Below, piece after piece: positions 53,902 to 64,000 of a DNA stretch of 64,000 nt. Position numbers and translations under genes: made by a program. The stretch is taken from contig NBIV01000060.1 of the NCBI GenBank assembly GCA_003194525.1, forward strand, positions 124,001 through 188,000, given 5' to 3'. The notes beneath the pieces were generated by a model. That model worked only from the letters and a program-made list of their open reading frames with translations. It was not told the DNA's origin and searched no databases. Position 1 is the stretch's first letter; each line of letters opens with the position of its first letter. This stretch comes from Gracilariopsis chorda. Its lineage: Eukaryota > Rhodophyta > Florideophyceae > Gracilariales > Gracilariaceae.

Positions 53902-54141
53902 ATTTACGTTGTGCTGACTTGGCGGCCGGAGAGAGCAGGGATAGAGGGAATGCTCTGACTCTGCGGATCTACGGGTTGAAATCCAAAATAGGGGCGTATT
54001 ATTGGCTACAGTAAGATCTGAAGTGGCACGGGCACTTGTGCAGCTCGCCGTGGCACGTGCCCGCTGACTTTCTCTTTTTATTGGTGCAAATGCGCGCTGA
54101 CTCGCCTACACTATCTACGTCGTGTAGTTTAGCCCTTTCCC
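53902..54141 (-). repeat. MULE right terminal inverted repeat (240 bp)
   Basis: This is the reverse complement of 46358-46597 with about two mismatches. Confidence 0.95.
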
Positions 54142-54150
54142 CAAGAACTC
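54142..54150. repeat. 9-bp target-site duplication, right copy
   Basis: CAAGAACTC, identical to 46349-46357. Confidence 0.95.
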
Positions 54151-54363
54151 ATGCAAAACTGCATACTGCAACCCAATCCGCCAGTTCTTCCTCCTCTCAT
54201 TTTCAGTCAGCTGCTCTCCCTCACACCCATTTCCCTAATAAGAACTGTGTCCTTCTGCGGTTTGCTTTCTACTTTCTAGCCACTCAAACCTTGTATTTGA
54301 GTTTTCTATCTTTTCAATTCCGATTCACGTTGCCCTCTTGCCTATCCTCCTCAACGTTCAGCC

Positions 54364-57222
54364 ATGTCGACACACGAAGCTGGGCTGACATCGGAAAATA
54401 CTTCCCATAGTTCGAAAAAACGTAGGGGACGCAAGAAAAGTTGGTGGATTACAGAGTGCTTCGTCCAAGAATACACATCAAACCCCTCCGGTTCTGGAGT
54501 TCGGTTGCAAATATCTTGCAAGGCTTGTGCGTATATGTCTTACGCTTCTACCCCGAATGCAACGCAGCTAGGAAAGCACATCTTGGATTGCAGCAAAACA
54601 GCGAAGCAGGTAAAAGAACGCTTGCTGTTGGAGACTGAGCACTACGCGGATCATTATCGTAACCTTGGAAGCTCTGCAACAGTATACGGCGTTCCCGAGA
54701 CCCCGAACATAAAATACCGAAAACACAGCACCAGCTCCGTTCTCAATCACCGCAAGAAGGTTGTGAAGTCGGAGAAGAGCAAAGCGGGTGAGGTTAGCAC
54801 GGATAGCTTAGATTCGTTCGAAAAACGCCCAAAAGTACGAGAACTACTAACATCTCTCTACGTCAATCACATGCTTCCTTTTTCTATTCTCAGTAGAGAA
54901 CAGGGCAAAATCGAGCTTTACCTTCTGTTGAAAGTCTTGAATCCTCTGTACGCGGAAGATATTCTGAGCGCTAAGAGAATGGCCTCCAAGAACCTTGATG
55001 CTTAGTATCAGCAGTTCGTAAACGGACTAAAGGTTCTGTCAAAGCAGGTCTACAGCACAGCTTTGGAACGTTGATTTTTGATGGGTGGAAGGAAGAGCAG
55101 CAAGCAAGCGTTGTCAATGCTCTACTGTCCATCACTGGAATAAACCGTACGAGGAAGATTTTCTTTCTCCGATCCATATATAATGGATCAGAGAAATGTG
55201 ATGCTTTTTTGTCTGCAAACATTGTCGCCGACACAATGGTGGATTTCGGGGATATGAAGAATATATCTGGGGTCAAAAGTGACGATACAAGTACGTGTGA
55301 GGTTGCGAAGGCGAAGCTAGTGGGTCGACTCAATTGGCTGATTAGTTGCCATGATCAGACACATTTGGCCAACCTTTTAATGCAGGACATCGGAGCGTTA
55401 GCGTGGATTAAGGATGTACTGGATGTGATATCAACCCTTGTTACGGACCTGAGAAACCGTCCGAAACTTTAATTTCGGTTCAACGATTTGAAAGAGGAGT
55501 ATAACGCAACACTACGAAGCAATGGGTACGAAGCAAAGACAAAGGAGTTGGACAAATATTCGCGCTTGCTCCCACCCCGAACTGCCCTATTGCAGGTGAA
55601 GATGGCGATTACTAGGTTTGCGAGCTCTGAGGGAATGATTCAATCTTTTGTTCGCAGCCATACTGTGTACAGGTGCCTAGTGGGTTGCCAGGACTTTGCT
55701 GTGAACCTGTGTGGTTCTCAAAATAACGAAAGAAGGATGTTTTTTGAGACAGCCGTTGGCGATGACACTCTATTCGAAAAGTTCCTCGCTGTTTATCATG
55801 TTTTGAGGGTTATGAGACAGTATTTAAGGTTCTTTGATAATGAAGAAAGCTTCATTTTTGAGGTGCTACCGGTTACCCTGCGACTCCTCCAGCAGCTTGG
55901 AGAACTGCCAGCGACCCCCTTTTTCACGCCGGAAAGAAAGGGCGATATGTTGCAGGTATTCGAGGACCGGATGGTGGGTACCGGGCGAAAAGTTCCGTTA
56001 TTGGCGCCAATGCACTATGTGGCATATGCTTTGGATATACGTAGTGCTCGCGAAGACATTTCTGAATATAATGTGCACATTCTTAATCAGATGCGAACGT
56101 TTATATCTTCGGATGCTTTTACAAAATCTGCAAAGCTTCCAAGCGCCGTTGGAGTGGATGGTGCTATGCGGAACTTGTTTGAAGAATGTTTTTTTACGCG
56201 TATGAAATGGAACATGGAAATGGATGATGGCAGTCGACGTCCCCTTTTGGTGGCAGATCAGGAGCGGCTCGGAGATCCTGCGACTACAGGGGGAATGGAT
56301 GGGACTGATGAGGTTATTATTCATGTAGTGCAATACCCCGAGATGGGAGCAGACACACAAGGGTGTTCGACGTCCTCCTCTGTGAGGGTAGCGCAGCGGC
56401 AAAACCACCTCTGGTGAGCACACGAAGCCGGGTGTAAGACCGGGACTCACCGTCACGACTAGCGTACAGGTGTAGAAACCAAGACAGACCACGAGGTGGG
56501 AAAGCGGAAAATGCAGCGACACACGAGTGGTGGGCGACGCGCAAGAGCGGTGCGGTGTCCACACGAGTGGGGCGGTGGTAATGGAGCAACGGTAATCACC
56601 AGTAGTCGCAGAAACAACGACACCTGTATACGGGACAAAAAAACAATAACCGCTGTAAAAGCGTGCACAGAAACAAGCACAGTAGTGGTAAGAATGTGCT
56701 GAAGCTCCACGAGGTGGGTAACTAGGCCTTCACAGGATGGCGTCTCTCCAGATGGAGGTGGACACTCACCAGGGAACCTGAGTTAGAGCCTGACACTCGC
56801 TTGTTGCGTTTACTTTGACCCGGGCAGCCGGAGCTCACACACATAAGTAGTGGTGGCCCGCGCCCTGACAGTACAGTAGTAATTAACTAATAATATCCCT
56901 AAGGGGGTGCGAAACTCTACACACGTGTGGAACAAGCCAGCAATGCTGTGCACTACACTTGTCAACCAAATTGGGGCCCTTCAAACGGAAACAACATACC
57001 GGTGTAACACTCATACTCCATGGTAGAGAGGTTAGCATCGCCAACGCGGAATATGACTGCACCACGTGCTGATACCGCTATTAGCGTTGCACTTCAATTC
57101 ATGCAGGTGAAGAGCTATCGGACGGTGAAGAATTAGAAGGGAAATTCGATTGGATGGAAATCAACGATGATTCTTTGCCACTCTTGGAGACAGTGGAGAT
57201 GGAAGCTATTCTCGAAGCATAG
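54364..57222 (+). pseudogene. Decayed hAT-type transposase with an insertion
   Basis: It starts with ATG 54364 and a BED-type finger (ISCKACAYMSYAS ... LGKHILDC). The core has LIFDGWKEEQQASVVNALLS, SGVKSDDTSTCEVAKAKLV and LISCHDQTHLANLLMQDIGA, the usual hAT DGWT, D and C-x2-H-x-LNL boxes. Breaks seen are TAG at 55003-55005, a phase change near 55065 and TAA at 55470-55472. A foreign stretch of about 700 bp (near 56380-57100) separates the C-terminal acidic end (LLETVEMEAILEA, TAG 57220-57222). The MULE sits 210 bp upstream. Its own terminal repeats were not found; a possible left end at 46270 (CAGTGGCCCGTG) has no right partner. Confidence 0.75.
56380..57100. mobile_element. Insertion in the hAT gene, possibly tRNA-derived SINE
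   Basis: This segment is non-coding and breaks the hAT C-terminus. Near its left edge it has TAGCGCAGCGG (about 56391-56401), a match to the RNA polymerase III A-box found in tRNAs and tRNA-derived SINEs, preceded by a 7-base G/A-rich stretch. No good B-box was found, and no target duplication. The family is unknown. Confidence 0.3.
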
Positions 57223-57342
57223 AAGCGGCACTTTAATGTGGTGTTGTTGTCGGATACATATTCTTACCTTTAGAGCTTTATTTCTTTGGTAGTTGGTGAG
57301 GAGTTCGTAAATCTATGTGGACCTATACTGAACTTGCGCATT

Positions 57343-58125
57343 TTAGTGGAGCTGGACATCGTCGAAATCGCTGACATCTTCGGCATAGTTTTGAAGTTTT
57401 GATCTTATAGCTTTGGTTCCTTCCTCCCTAATCCTTTCATCAAACCTTTTGAAAAGTGCAGGCGATGGATCGTCACAATTTTCATTGCTAGTATCATGAA
57501 TGGGATCCTCAGTGTTAGCCACACTCTTCCTGGGCTTGATCTTATTCTGATCTGAGCTGCCTTGCTCGAGACTCATGCCCGCTTCTCTCCTATTGAGCTT
57601 TGTATCCCGCAAAGCGTGCAAATATGGAGATATAGGGGATAAGACTTCCTCTTGTTCACCGTGTTTACGCTGCTCAGTGTCAACTTCCATGTGCTCATGA
57701 TCATGCTGATGGTGAGTCTTCTGCAGTTCGTTGTCCTCACTATGAATGTTCTGTGCGTCATCCTGTTCACTTTTAGATGCTGCAGAACAAGAAGAATTCT
57801 CTGAATGTTCGTTCATGGCACCATTTGCATCACGATGATCAAAAACATCCCTCAGAACTATCTCCTCCGAGAAACTTTCCTTCCAGTTGGGAGACGGGTC
57901 TAAAGCAGTACCTATTTCGCGTTCCAAAAGCACTTTACATGCCTCCTCAGCTTTTGTTGAGAACGGCTTGAGAAACTGAGCATCCAAGTTCTTATAACCC
58001 TCTACGAGACGGTGGTAAGTCAGAAAACACATTTCTTGCATTAGATAAGCACAACAAGACACTTTGCAGCTTTGCACATCTGGAAGGTGAACAGCAAACT
58101 CATTCTGGCGTCCGCATCTTCTCAA
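57343..58125 (-). CDS. Unrecognised 260-residue frame
   Basis: This is an uninterrupted minus-strand frame starting MRRCGRQNEFAVHLPDVQSC. The middle is rich in His, Asp, Glu, Ser and Gln (HHQHDHEHMEVDTEQ) and the end is acidic. No domain is recognised. Codon use is not obviously different from its neighbours. It may be an accessory gene of a nearby transposon or a host gene. Confidence 0.4.
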   Translation of the reverse strand: MRRCGRQNEFAVHLPDVQSCKVSCCAYLMQEMCFLTYHRLVEGYKNLDAQFLKPFSTKAEEACKVLLEREIGTALDPSPNWKESFSEEIVLRDVFDHRDANGAMNEHSENSSCSAASKSEQDDAQNIHSEDNELQKTHHQHDHEHMEVDTEQRKHGEQEEVLSPISPYLHALRDTKLNRREAGMSLEQGSSDQNKIKPRKSVANTEDPIHDTSNENCDDPSPALFKRFDERIREEGTKAIRSKLQNYAEDVSDFDDVQLH

Positions 58126-59278
58126 GCGGGTTGAATCGGCTTCTCTTTGTCGTGATAAAGTTCCACTACATTGCTCTTGATAACCTTGAAAACAATCTCT
58201 TAACCCTGTCTTATATCGTGAGGAGAGCTAGTGTGCTCCGGGTGCATTGTAGATGTGCAAGAAGATGTATCAGTGAATCGCTTTCAAATGGCAATGACAG
58301 CTTCAGGGGAGTAACAATCGAAGCTACCTATCCATCCGGTTAGCGTTGCATCGAAAGATGCCATTAGGAAAAGAATATGTAGAATACGGCTTCGCGAATC
58401 CTAATCAAACCGAAAAGCCTCCTTCCACAAGCCGGCCCGCACATGAGAGGTCTTGTAAATAGACAATTGCACTTCAGGGTCATCAGAAATCATGAATATT
58501 GGTATGAAAGCAATGTTGAGCACATCTCCATTTTGTTTCATGCTCCCTTCAGCCTTCATGATCTCCCTGTAGCTGTAAAATCTAAGGTGCCTGTATCTGT
58601 GGAGAGTTTGCATGGCCTTTGGCATAAGCAAAACACCATAAAGCTTGTGCAAATGCACCCAAAGCTATTTGCGATGACAGAGTTTCTCACACACTTTAAG
58701 CATTATAACCTCATTATTGCGTTGAGTAGGGCGGATAGCCAACGTATTGTTCTCGAACATGCAAAGACAGTCCTTCTGCGGATAAACGGCACAGAGGTAT
58801 GGAAATGTTGGTATATTTCCGTTATGAAAAGAACACGCGTGTATGAGCAAGAGTTTGGGGGCAGAAGAGGTTGTCTTAGACCAAGGGCATGATACAAATT
58901 TGATGATTGGAGTTTGGGATGAAACATGGGCTAGAGAGGGAGATGAAAGTGGTGTAAGAAGCTGCTGAAGCCCGGAAAGTTGATGCTTGGTTTGGAAAGA
59001 GCGGCTCGGGGACAATATGAAGGTGAGAGTTGTGATGGAACATGTGGCGATGGGGGAGGGTTAGAAGAGTGGCTGGGGGTAAATGTGGGGATGAAAGTGG
59101 GAGTGAAGAATTCATGATGAAGTGGAAGGTGAAGACGAAAAGACACACCAGTGCTGTACAATGAGATGTGTCAATCAAAAATTTTTGCGCCAATTTGACA
59201 CTGTCAACTTGACGTAAGAGAATATTGATACTACCGAACCGTGTTTGGTACGTCGGTAAGTCAAAGAATTGACCAGTA
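58126..59278. other. Spacer, no gene recognised
   Basis: Overlapping frames on both strands (plus 58443-58892, minus 58401-58658, minus 58876-59409) show no known motifs. The last overlaps the pogo end and is probably chance. Confidence 0.3.
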
Positions 59279-59506
59279 CACCCAGTGACTGCAAATAGCG
59301 TGGGTGAAGAAATAATGTGGTAACGTAAATGATGTGGGCCACAACAAATACGATACAAACGGGGTAGCTCACCGTTAGAATTAATGTGGGTACGCCGCCA
59401 ACAATACATTTCGCGGGAATTATAGAGCCTTCGAACTCCAAATTAGACCAGCTCAAAACAGCTTCTCGGCTACTCCTCGGTCCACTTCCCAACGCCAACA
59501 AACACG

Positions 59507-61137
59507 ATGAGCGTTCCACTCTCAGCATCTCCGGTAATTGCAGCATTCGAACGAGCATCTTCGCGACAAGATCCAACGACAGCCGCAAACACTGCCGATT
59601 CCTCCTCAAAATCTGCGCCCCTCAATGGAGGCCATCTATCCCCTCCCACTCCACCACAGGCTGCATTAATAAAGCGATCAGTTCACAACGTTTTGGCTAT
59701 TGCCAATCGCACCAACATTGTCACATGGATGAACAATGAAGCCAACAAAACAGGCCCAAAAAACATCATCTCAAAAGCCGTGCGTCAATTCCCATCTTTG
59801 TTTCGCAGCTCAGCCAAAGCTAACCTCCAAAAAGCGAGCCACCTTTGGCACAATCGTTATGAATACATAAACCATGATGGAGTAAATGAGAGCAGAGGAG
59901 CATGTATTTCGATTACACGGGGTACCCATATGGGCATGAAGCGCGTCAACCTGAAGGATCGTACAGGCAGGGGGAGGAAAACACGAAGGTGGGTTACTGC
60001 TCTTCATATGGACATGCTGACTAAGTTTGACAGGCTTCGAAAACTTGGAGTAAAGTTCAAATGGCGTACTCTTCAGACTATGAATATAAACCTTATCCAC
60101 CAATCAAGTTCCATTTTGTAACATAAGGAAATGTTGGGTGACCGTAGTAACAAATAAATTATCGAGTTCATAAACCGCAGATGGATCCAATCATTCATGG
60201 AGCGCCACAGAATTGTAAGCAGAGCGCACACTGGCAAGCGCATGCTCTCCCCGGAAAAGACTGAGTTGATACATAAGGACGTTGCGTACCACCTGGGAGA
60301 AGTGGCACGCGCATTCCGAAGCGGAGCCTGGAAGGAAGAGGATGTTGAGAACGCGGATGAAACACATTTTCTAGTCAACATGGATAATGGAACAACGTTG
60401 GGATTTGCGGCGAAAAAGAGGTGAAGTATACTGACGTGGTGTCTGGTGGGGAGGGTATGACGATGGTTGTTCGCATAAGTGGTGGCCCTAACGCAAAACT
60501 TGAACCTGTGTATATGGTCTTCGAGAATAAATCTCGATCGTATCCTATAAGAGGCGTACCCGACGACCAAAAAGGAGTTTCGTATCGAAGTGGTCCAAAA
60601 CATTGGATGGATTCTGCGATAATGCCGCAATGGTTGGAAGAGAAGAAAGTCATAACCAGCCTTCCAAATGGCCGTAAGCGCATTATTTTTGTGGACAACT
60701 GTAGCGGGCATATTCCGACGGCTGCTCTCGACAATGCCTGTCGCAATATCAACACTGAACTGAAATACTTTCCTCCAAATGCAAAGGATTTGGTGCAGCC
60801 AGCTGAATCTTTTATCATTCAAAAGATTAAATGTGCATGGAACGATCGTTGGGAGAAGCATAAGATGGAAATGATACAGAAGGGCTCATGGTCAAGTTCG
60901 GGAAGAATATGTAATCCAGGAAAGAAGTTTTTCCTAAATTTGGCGGTGCTCGCGGTGAGAGAGGTTAATCGTCAGCGAGATGTTGATGGTTTGACGTACG
61001 CAAGGAAAGCAATGATACGTACCGGATTAGCCCTTAACATGAATGGGATTTGGGAAGAGCGACAGCTCTTTCCGAAGATTCAAGAAATCGTTCGGAAGTA
61101 CCGTAGTCATTTTGGTGGGGCCGCTGTGGTAGCTTGA
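59507..61137 (+). pseudogene. Pogo-like DDE_1 transposase, broken
   Basis: The N-terminal DNA-binding part (59507-60121) contains KAVRQFPSLFRSSAKANLQK and a basic segment KDRTGRGRKTRRWVT. The DDE part has VENADETHFLVNMDN (first Asp), KRIIFVDNCSGHIPTAALDN (second Asp) and LVQPAESFIIQKIKCAW, where the usual QPxD third Asp is Glu. Breaks: TAA at 60119-60121 and 60155-60157 in the same phase, and a phase change near 60412-60423 beside an AAAAA run. The end is GGAAVVA, TGA 61135-61137, two bases before the nested hAT's target duplication begins. Confidence 0.85.
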
Positions 61138-61138
61138 T

Positions 61139-61146
61139 GTGGAGAT
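61139..61146. repeat. 8-bp target-site duplication of nested hAT, left
   Basis: GTGGAGAT, identical to 63789-63796. Confidence 0.95.
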
Positions 61147-63788
61147 CAGGCCCGTAAAGATGACTAACTAACAAGTCACAATCCGATCCTACTAGTGATG
61201 GCATTGAAGGACATGTTAGTCATTGTAGTCATAGAATCAGTCATCCATCTCCTTCCAGACTAACCTTGCAATTCTTCGAGAAACTTTCTTGAACATCTCA
61301 CCCTTCGGATGAACCAAACCGGCCTGGGTCAAATTGATTGCTTCTAACTCACTTCGAACAAACACGCGAATCATCTCACACATTTCTGCCGTACTAAAAA
61401 GTAGAGATTGAGATGTAGATCCTTTCCGCCGTCCGAGATCGCTGAACAAACGTTCAGCAGCAGCAGAAGATGCCTGAGCAGCCAGAAACGCTCTGGCTAT
61501 CATATTGAACGGCACAGGACTAACAACACCACTTGATTCATTTGCTGCTTTCCAAAACAGCAATGCTTCGTTTGGATTCCTTCGCCCCTGTCGCTTCAGT
61601 TTGGCCCGCATTTGTTGATGAAATAGGCGAAAAAGAACTTTAAGGGAATCCGCAGACAAAAGAACAGACTCATCGAGTTCCAGAACTTCTCGCACTAGAC
61701 TGCCATACAAATTCGAAAAGTAAACTTCCTTATCTTGCTCACTTTCCCGTAGAAAATCCAGTTCGCATTCGTTGATATCAAGAATGGCGGCTAAATGAAA
61801 CAACACCACACGCCTTGCCACATTAAATGCTGCCGGAATACTCACCTCACCACTCGAAATGACTTCCGAGTTTACATCACGCCACGAAAAGAGATCAGAT
61901 CTCACAGGTTCCCAAAGATCACCTAGACGAACGTGCAGCGCATGACATAGTTTTTGGCAAAGTTCACGAGCCGGCGACTTCACCAAGCGTACTTTCCTTG
62001 CCTCATCTCTTCCAGCATCTGACACTGCAGAACTGGGAATCAGTGCCATCGCAGTGCTCTCAGTCTCAGAAAATAAAGATGCATCTGTAGTGTCCTCAGG
62101 TTCATAGAAGCCTCTAGAAGAGGGCACTAAGTCTCCAGACATAATTTGAAGAGTCTCATACAGCTCGTGCGTTAGTCGTGGAGCGCGTGACATTGTAACA
62201 TACTTGTCGGCTTCCAGTTGCCGTGCCACACGCCTTACTTCCTTTAAGACCGACACTATCTCCACTAAACATGTAACTTGCTCACTGGAAAGAGTCGGAA
62301 GATCGGTTGATGATACACCAAGATCCTGAGCAACCTCAGAAATATTTAAAAGCCTGGAGAGATATGTGGTCATAGCACCAAGCCGGGAGTGCCATCTAGT
62401 AGGCACATCGTGTTTCAGACGCTGTAGACGATCCTCAGTAATACCCTCACTGCGCTGCTTCTCTCTCAAAAGCATGTTAGCTTTTGGATGGAAGTTGAAA
62501 TAGGACGTGATCTTGTTGATATGGTTCATGAAATTCTGCCAGGGAGTGCCATCGACGAAGACATCGTTGACCACCAATGCCAAGGTATGGACAACGCAGC
62601 GAATTGAACCACCAAAACTCGTAAAGAGATCGACAGCCCTTGCTGTGGCTGCCTCGTTATCGGATGTCACTGTTGATACTACTATATCATCAGACCCCAC
62701 CACCAGATTAGTAGACATTATCTCTTGCAAGACGGCACAGAGCTGTTCACTGTTTTTGGGAGGACCGTTGATGTTCAATGAGGCAATCGGTATCGAACAC
62801 AGTTTCCAATTTTTGTCAACAAAGTGCCATGTTACGCCCATTATTGGTGCTCCAAGTGCGGCACTCCAGGCGTCAAATGTCACTGATCCCGTTCTAGCCT
62901 TTTTCACCTTATCAAGAAGCAGACAGCAAACTGCCTTGTAAGTTGGCACAGTGTACGAATCAATGCTCTGAGAGCTGCAGTATTGAACGCGTCCGCCAAA
63001 AAGATCTACCAAGCCTTGGAATTCGGGGGAACCAATTTTGGAAAAAGATACCTCACTCAAACATCCAAAGAGTACGATGGCCACGGTTTGAATCGTCTTG
63101 GGAGGCACGAAATGGAACTGTTTTTCACGTACCTGCGTGGCATTTTCAGTGGTGAAAAATCTTTGAAGTGGATGTAGCAAAGATCTGCGTTCTTGGTTTT
63201 CTTTTCCCGTCTTTATAAGCTTTCTTAGTAGTGTTTCCGTACCGTTTCGGGATCCGTGATATTCCAGTTTATCATATAAACGTTTGTGATATGTCTTGTA
63301 ATGTAATGCAATGTTGCTGTTTGAATAAGATTGATTCATACTGCGTATGAGGCCACAAACCTCACATTGAAACTTTGGTCGTTCTGCTTGGATAATCTTG
63401 GCAGCAACTGTGCTCCAGATTGAACTCTTTGTGCTTGATCCCTTACCTTTTCCAGGCCCACGCCGTTTCCTTTGTTGAGCATTTTGTTTGGCAATTACTG
63501 CGGAAGCCGAAAGCGTTACTGTCCGGCCTTTTTCTTGCTGGGGCATGTTGCTTGGGTGGTTTTCGGCTCAAGTACGACAAGATGTCGGTTCTGAGCGGCC
63601 GAGTCACGAGCTCTGACGGAATAACGACTGTTTGATCTCCAAGGTGCAGCACGTGGGACATCTCTATGAGTTGTTCAACGTGTGCGTGTGAACTGAATAA
63701 TGACTTACAATGACTTTTCTTGCTCTAGTTAGTTAGTTAAGTCAATGCTATCTTTGACGCTAGTTAGTCAGTCATAGTTACGGGCCTG
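61147..63788 (-). mobile_element. Intact hAT element nested in the pogo-like element
   Basis: The 2,642-bp element has 11-bp perfect terminal inverted repeats (CAGGCCCGTAA at 61147; TTACGGGCCTG ending 63788) that extend imperfectly with GACTAACTA words. The 8-bp duplication GTGGAGAT on both sides is perfect. It carries one full transposase frame. Position just after the pogo stop codon makes it a clean second insertion. Confidence 0.96.
61237..63546 (-). CDS. hAT transposase, full length
   Basis: This uninterrupted 769-residue frame starts MPQQEKGRTVTLSAS. A BED finger is at about residues 50-95 (FQCEVCGLIRSMN ... ALHYKTYHKRLY; C-x2-C, H-x4-H). The RNase-H-like core has VTFDAWSAALGAPIMGVTWH (DxW box), TVTSDNEAATARAVDLF, IRCVVHTLALVVNDVF (the C-x2-H-x-LNL box) and DVPTRWHSRLGAM (the RW block). 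The C-terminal dimerisation block FLAAQASSAAAERLFSDLG contains the family's S-x-x-x-ER-x-FS. TGA stop. All family blocks are present, so it may encode an active enzyme. Confidence 0.94.
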   Translation of the reverse strand: MPQQEKGRTVTLSASAVIAKQNAQQRKRRGPGKGKGSSTKSSIWSTVAAKIIQAERPKFQCEVCGLIRSMNQSYSNSNIALHYKTYHKRLYDKLEYHGSRNGTETLLRKLIKTGKENQERRSLLHPLQRFFTTENATQVREKQFHFVPPKTIQTVAIVLFGCLSEVSFSKIGSPEFQGLVDLFGGRVQYCSSQSIDSYTVPTYKAVCCLLLDKVKKARTGSVTFDAWSAALGAPIMGVTWHFVDKNWKLCSIPIASLNINGPPKNSEQLCAVLQEIMSTNLVVGSDDIVVSTVTSDNEAATARAVDLFTSFGGSIRCVVHTLALVVNDVFVDGTPWQNFMNHINKITSYFNFHPKANMLLREKQRSEGITEDRLQRLKHDVPTRWHSRLGAMTTYLSRLLNISEVAQDLGVSSTDLPTLSSEQVTCLVEIVSVLKEVRRVARQLEADKYVTMSRAPRLTHELYETLQIMSGDLVPSSRGFYEPEDTTDASLFSETESTAMALIPSSAVSDAGRDEARKVRLVKSPARELCQKLCHALHVRLGDLWEPVRSDLFSWRDVNSEVISSGEVSIPAAFNVARRVVLFHLAAILDINECELDFLRESEQDKEVYFSNLYGSLVREVLELDESVLLSADSLKVLFRLFHQQMRAKLKRQGRRNPNEALLFWKAANESSGVVSPVPFNMIARAFLAAQASSAAAERLFSDLGRRKGSTSQSLLFSTAEMCEMIRVFVRSELEAINLTQAGLVHPKGEMFKKVSRRIARLVWKEMDD

Positions 63789-63796
63789 GTGGAGAT
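63789..63796. repeat. 8-bp target-site duplication of nested hAT, right
   Basis: GTGGAGAT. Confidence 0.95.
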
Positions 63797-64000
63797 CGGA
63801 TTATGCTTGAGCACCCACGTTAATTACTTTCTTCAAAATTGGTGTGGGCCACGTTATTTTCGTTCGTCCCACAATTAGCGTGGTACACATGATAACGTGG
63901 CCCACATTATATCTTGTGCCCTGGCGCCATGAAAGGCTTCAGTAATAATGTGACCCACGCTATTTGCAGTCACTGGGTGTAGCATTTTGTAAGACGTGGA

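Larger units (their letters stand above)
46358..54141 (+). mobile_element. Mutator-like element (MULE) with Ulp1 protease, near-intact and young
   Basis: The 7,784-bp element has 240-bp terminal inverted repeats (46358-46597 and 53902-54141) that differ at only about 2 positions. It is flanked by a perfect 9-bp target duplication CAAGAACTC (46349-46357 and 54142-54150), the length typical of Mutator. Inside are a Ulp1-type cysteine protease frame, a WRKY-GCM1/SWIM-type MULE transposase, and a convergent acidic protein frame on the minus strand. Plant Kaonashi-type MULEs also join Ulp1 to a Mutator transposase. It inserted about 210 bp upstream of the hAT transposase at 54364. Near-identical repeats and the intact duplication mean recent transposition. 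Confidence 0.97.
59279..63979 (+). mobile_element. Pogo-like (Tc1/mariner superfamily) element hosting a nested hAT
   Basis: The ends are a perfect 27-bp inverted repeat (29 bp counting TA) starting CACCCAGTGACTGCAAATAG at 59279 and ending at 63979. TA flanks both sides (59277-59278 and 63980-63981), the Tc1/mariner target duplication. Several TGTGGGCCACGTTA-like words lie inside both ends. Without the nested hAT and its duplicated 8 bp the element is about 2.05 kb, a normal pogo size. The transposase at 59507-61137 is broken. Confidence 0.92.

Noticed and set aside
56370-56480. Functional tRNA gene
   Set aside because: An A-box-like word is present but there is no B-box and no cloverleaf.
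58876-59409. Minus-strand frame of 177 residues
   Set aside because: It runs across the left end of the pogo-like element, has no motifs and is Pro/Ser/His-biased, so chance is more likely.

Overview
The window looks like nuclear DNA of a red alga, probably a unicellular or otherwise intron-poor lineage. The main evidence is a nuclear-type phycobilisome linker with a plastid-targeting extension (3229-4695, minus strand), next to other plastid-targeted proteins (a GNAT-fold protein and a lumenal PsbP-like protein) and ordinary eukaryotic genes (E1 ubiquitin-activating enzyme, eIF2-alpha, TEL2, ribophorin I). None of the host genes needs an intron. The genes use TAA, TAG and TGA as terminal stops, so the standard code applies.

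The window has two compartments. Positions 1 to about 19.3 kb are a compact gene neighbourhood: UBA1 (5' end outside the window), phycobilisome linker, FemAB/GNAT-like protein, a small basic protein, eIF2-alpha, PsbP-like protein, a CENP-B-like domesticated transposase, TEL2 and OST1. A spacer at 19.3-21 kb contains a run of strong hairpins near 20.0-20.15 kb that may be an unrecognised structured RNA.

From about 21 kb to the right edge nearly everything is mobile DNA or broken genes. In order: a Ty1/copia fossil with 129-bp LTRs (21270-26996) that contains a GC-rich nested insertion; a PIF/Harbinger transposase remnant (27.3-28.6 kb); a broken organellar-type valyl-tRNA synthetase (29.0-30.05 kb); a 12.8-kb block (about 30083-42876) encoding a possible ParB-like protein, a DNA amino-methyltransferase fused to a SET domain, a basic coiled-coil protein and a KDZ/Plavaka-like transposase part; a broken NAD-dependent DNA ligase (42.9-44.0 kb); a young Mutator-like element (46358-54141) with 240-bp inverted repeats, a perfect 9-bp target duplication, a Ulp1-type protease and a SWIM-finger transposase; a decayed hAT transposase (54.4-57.2 kb); and a pogo-like element (59279-63979) into which an intact hAT element (61147-63788) has inserted with a perfect 8-bp target duplication.

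The most novel candidate is the 30-43 kb block. It combines a DNA amino-methyltransferase, a histone-methyltransferase-type SET domain and a possible ParB-like protein around a 157-bp palindrome that lies between divergent genes. This suggests a transposon that carries its own chromatin- or DNA-modifying module. The Mutator-like element is the best-defined intact structure. Single-base frame breaks at homopolymers in conserved host genes (UBA1, TEL2) suggest that some frame breaks here are consensus errors rather than real mutations.
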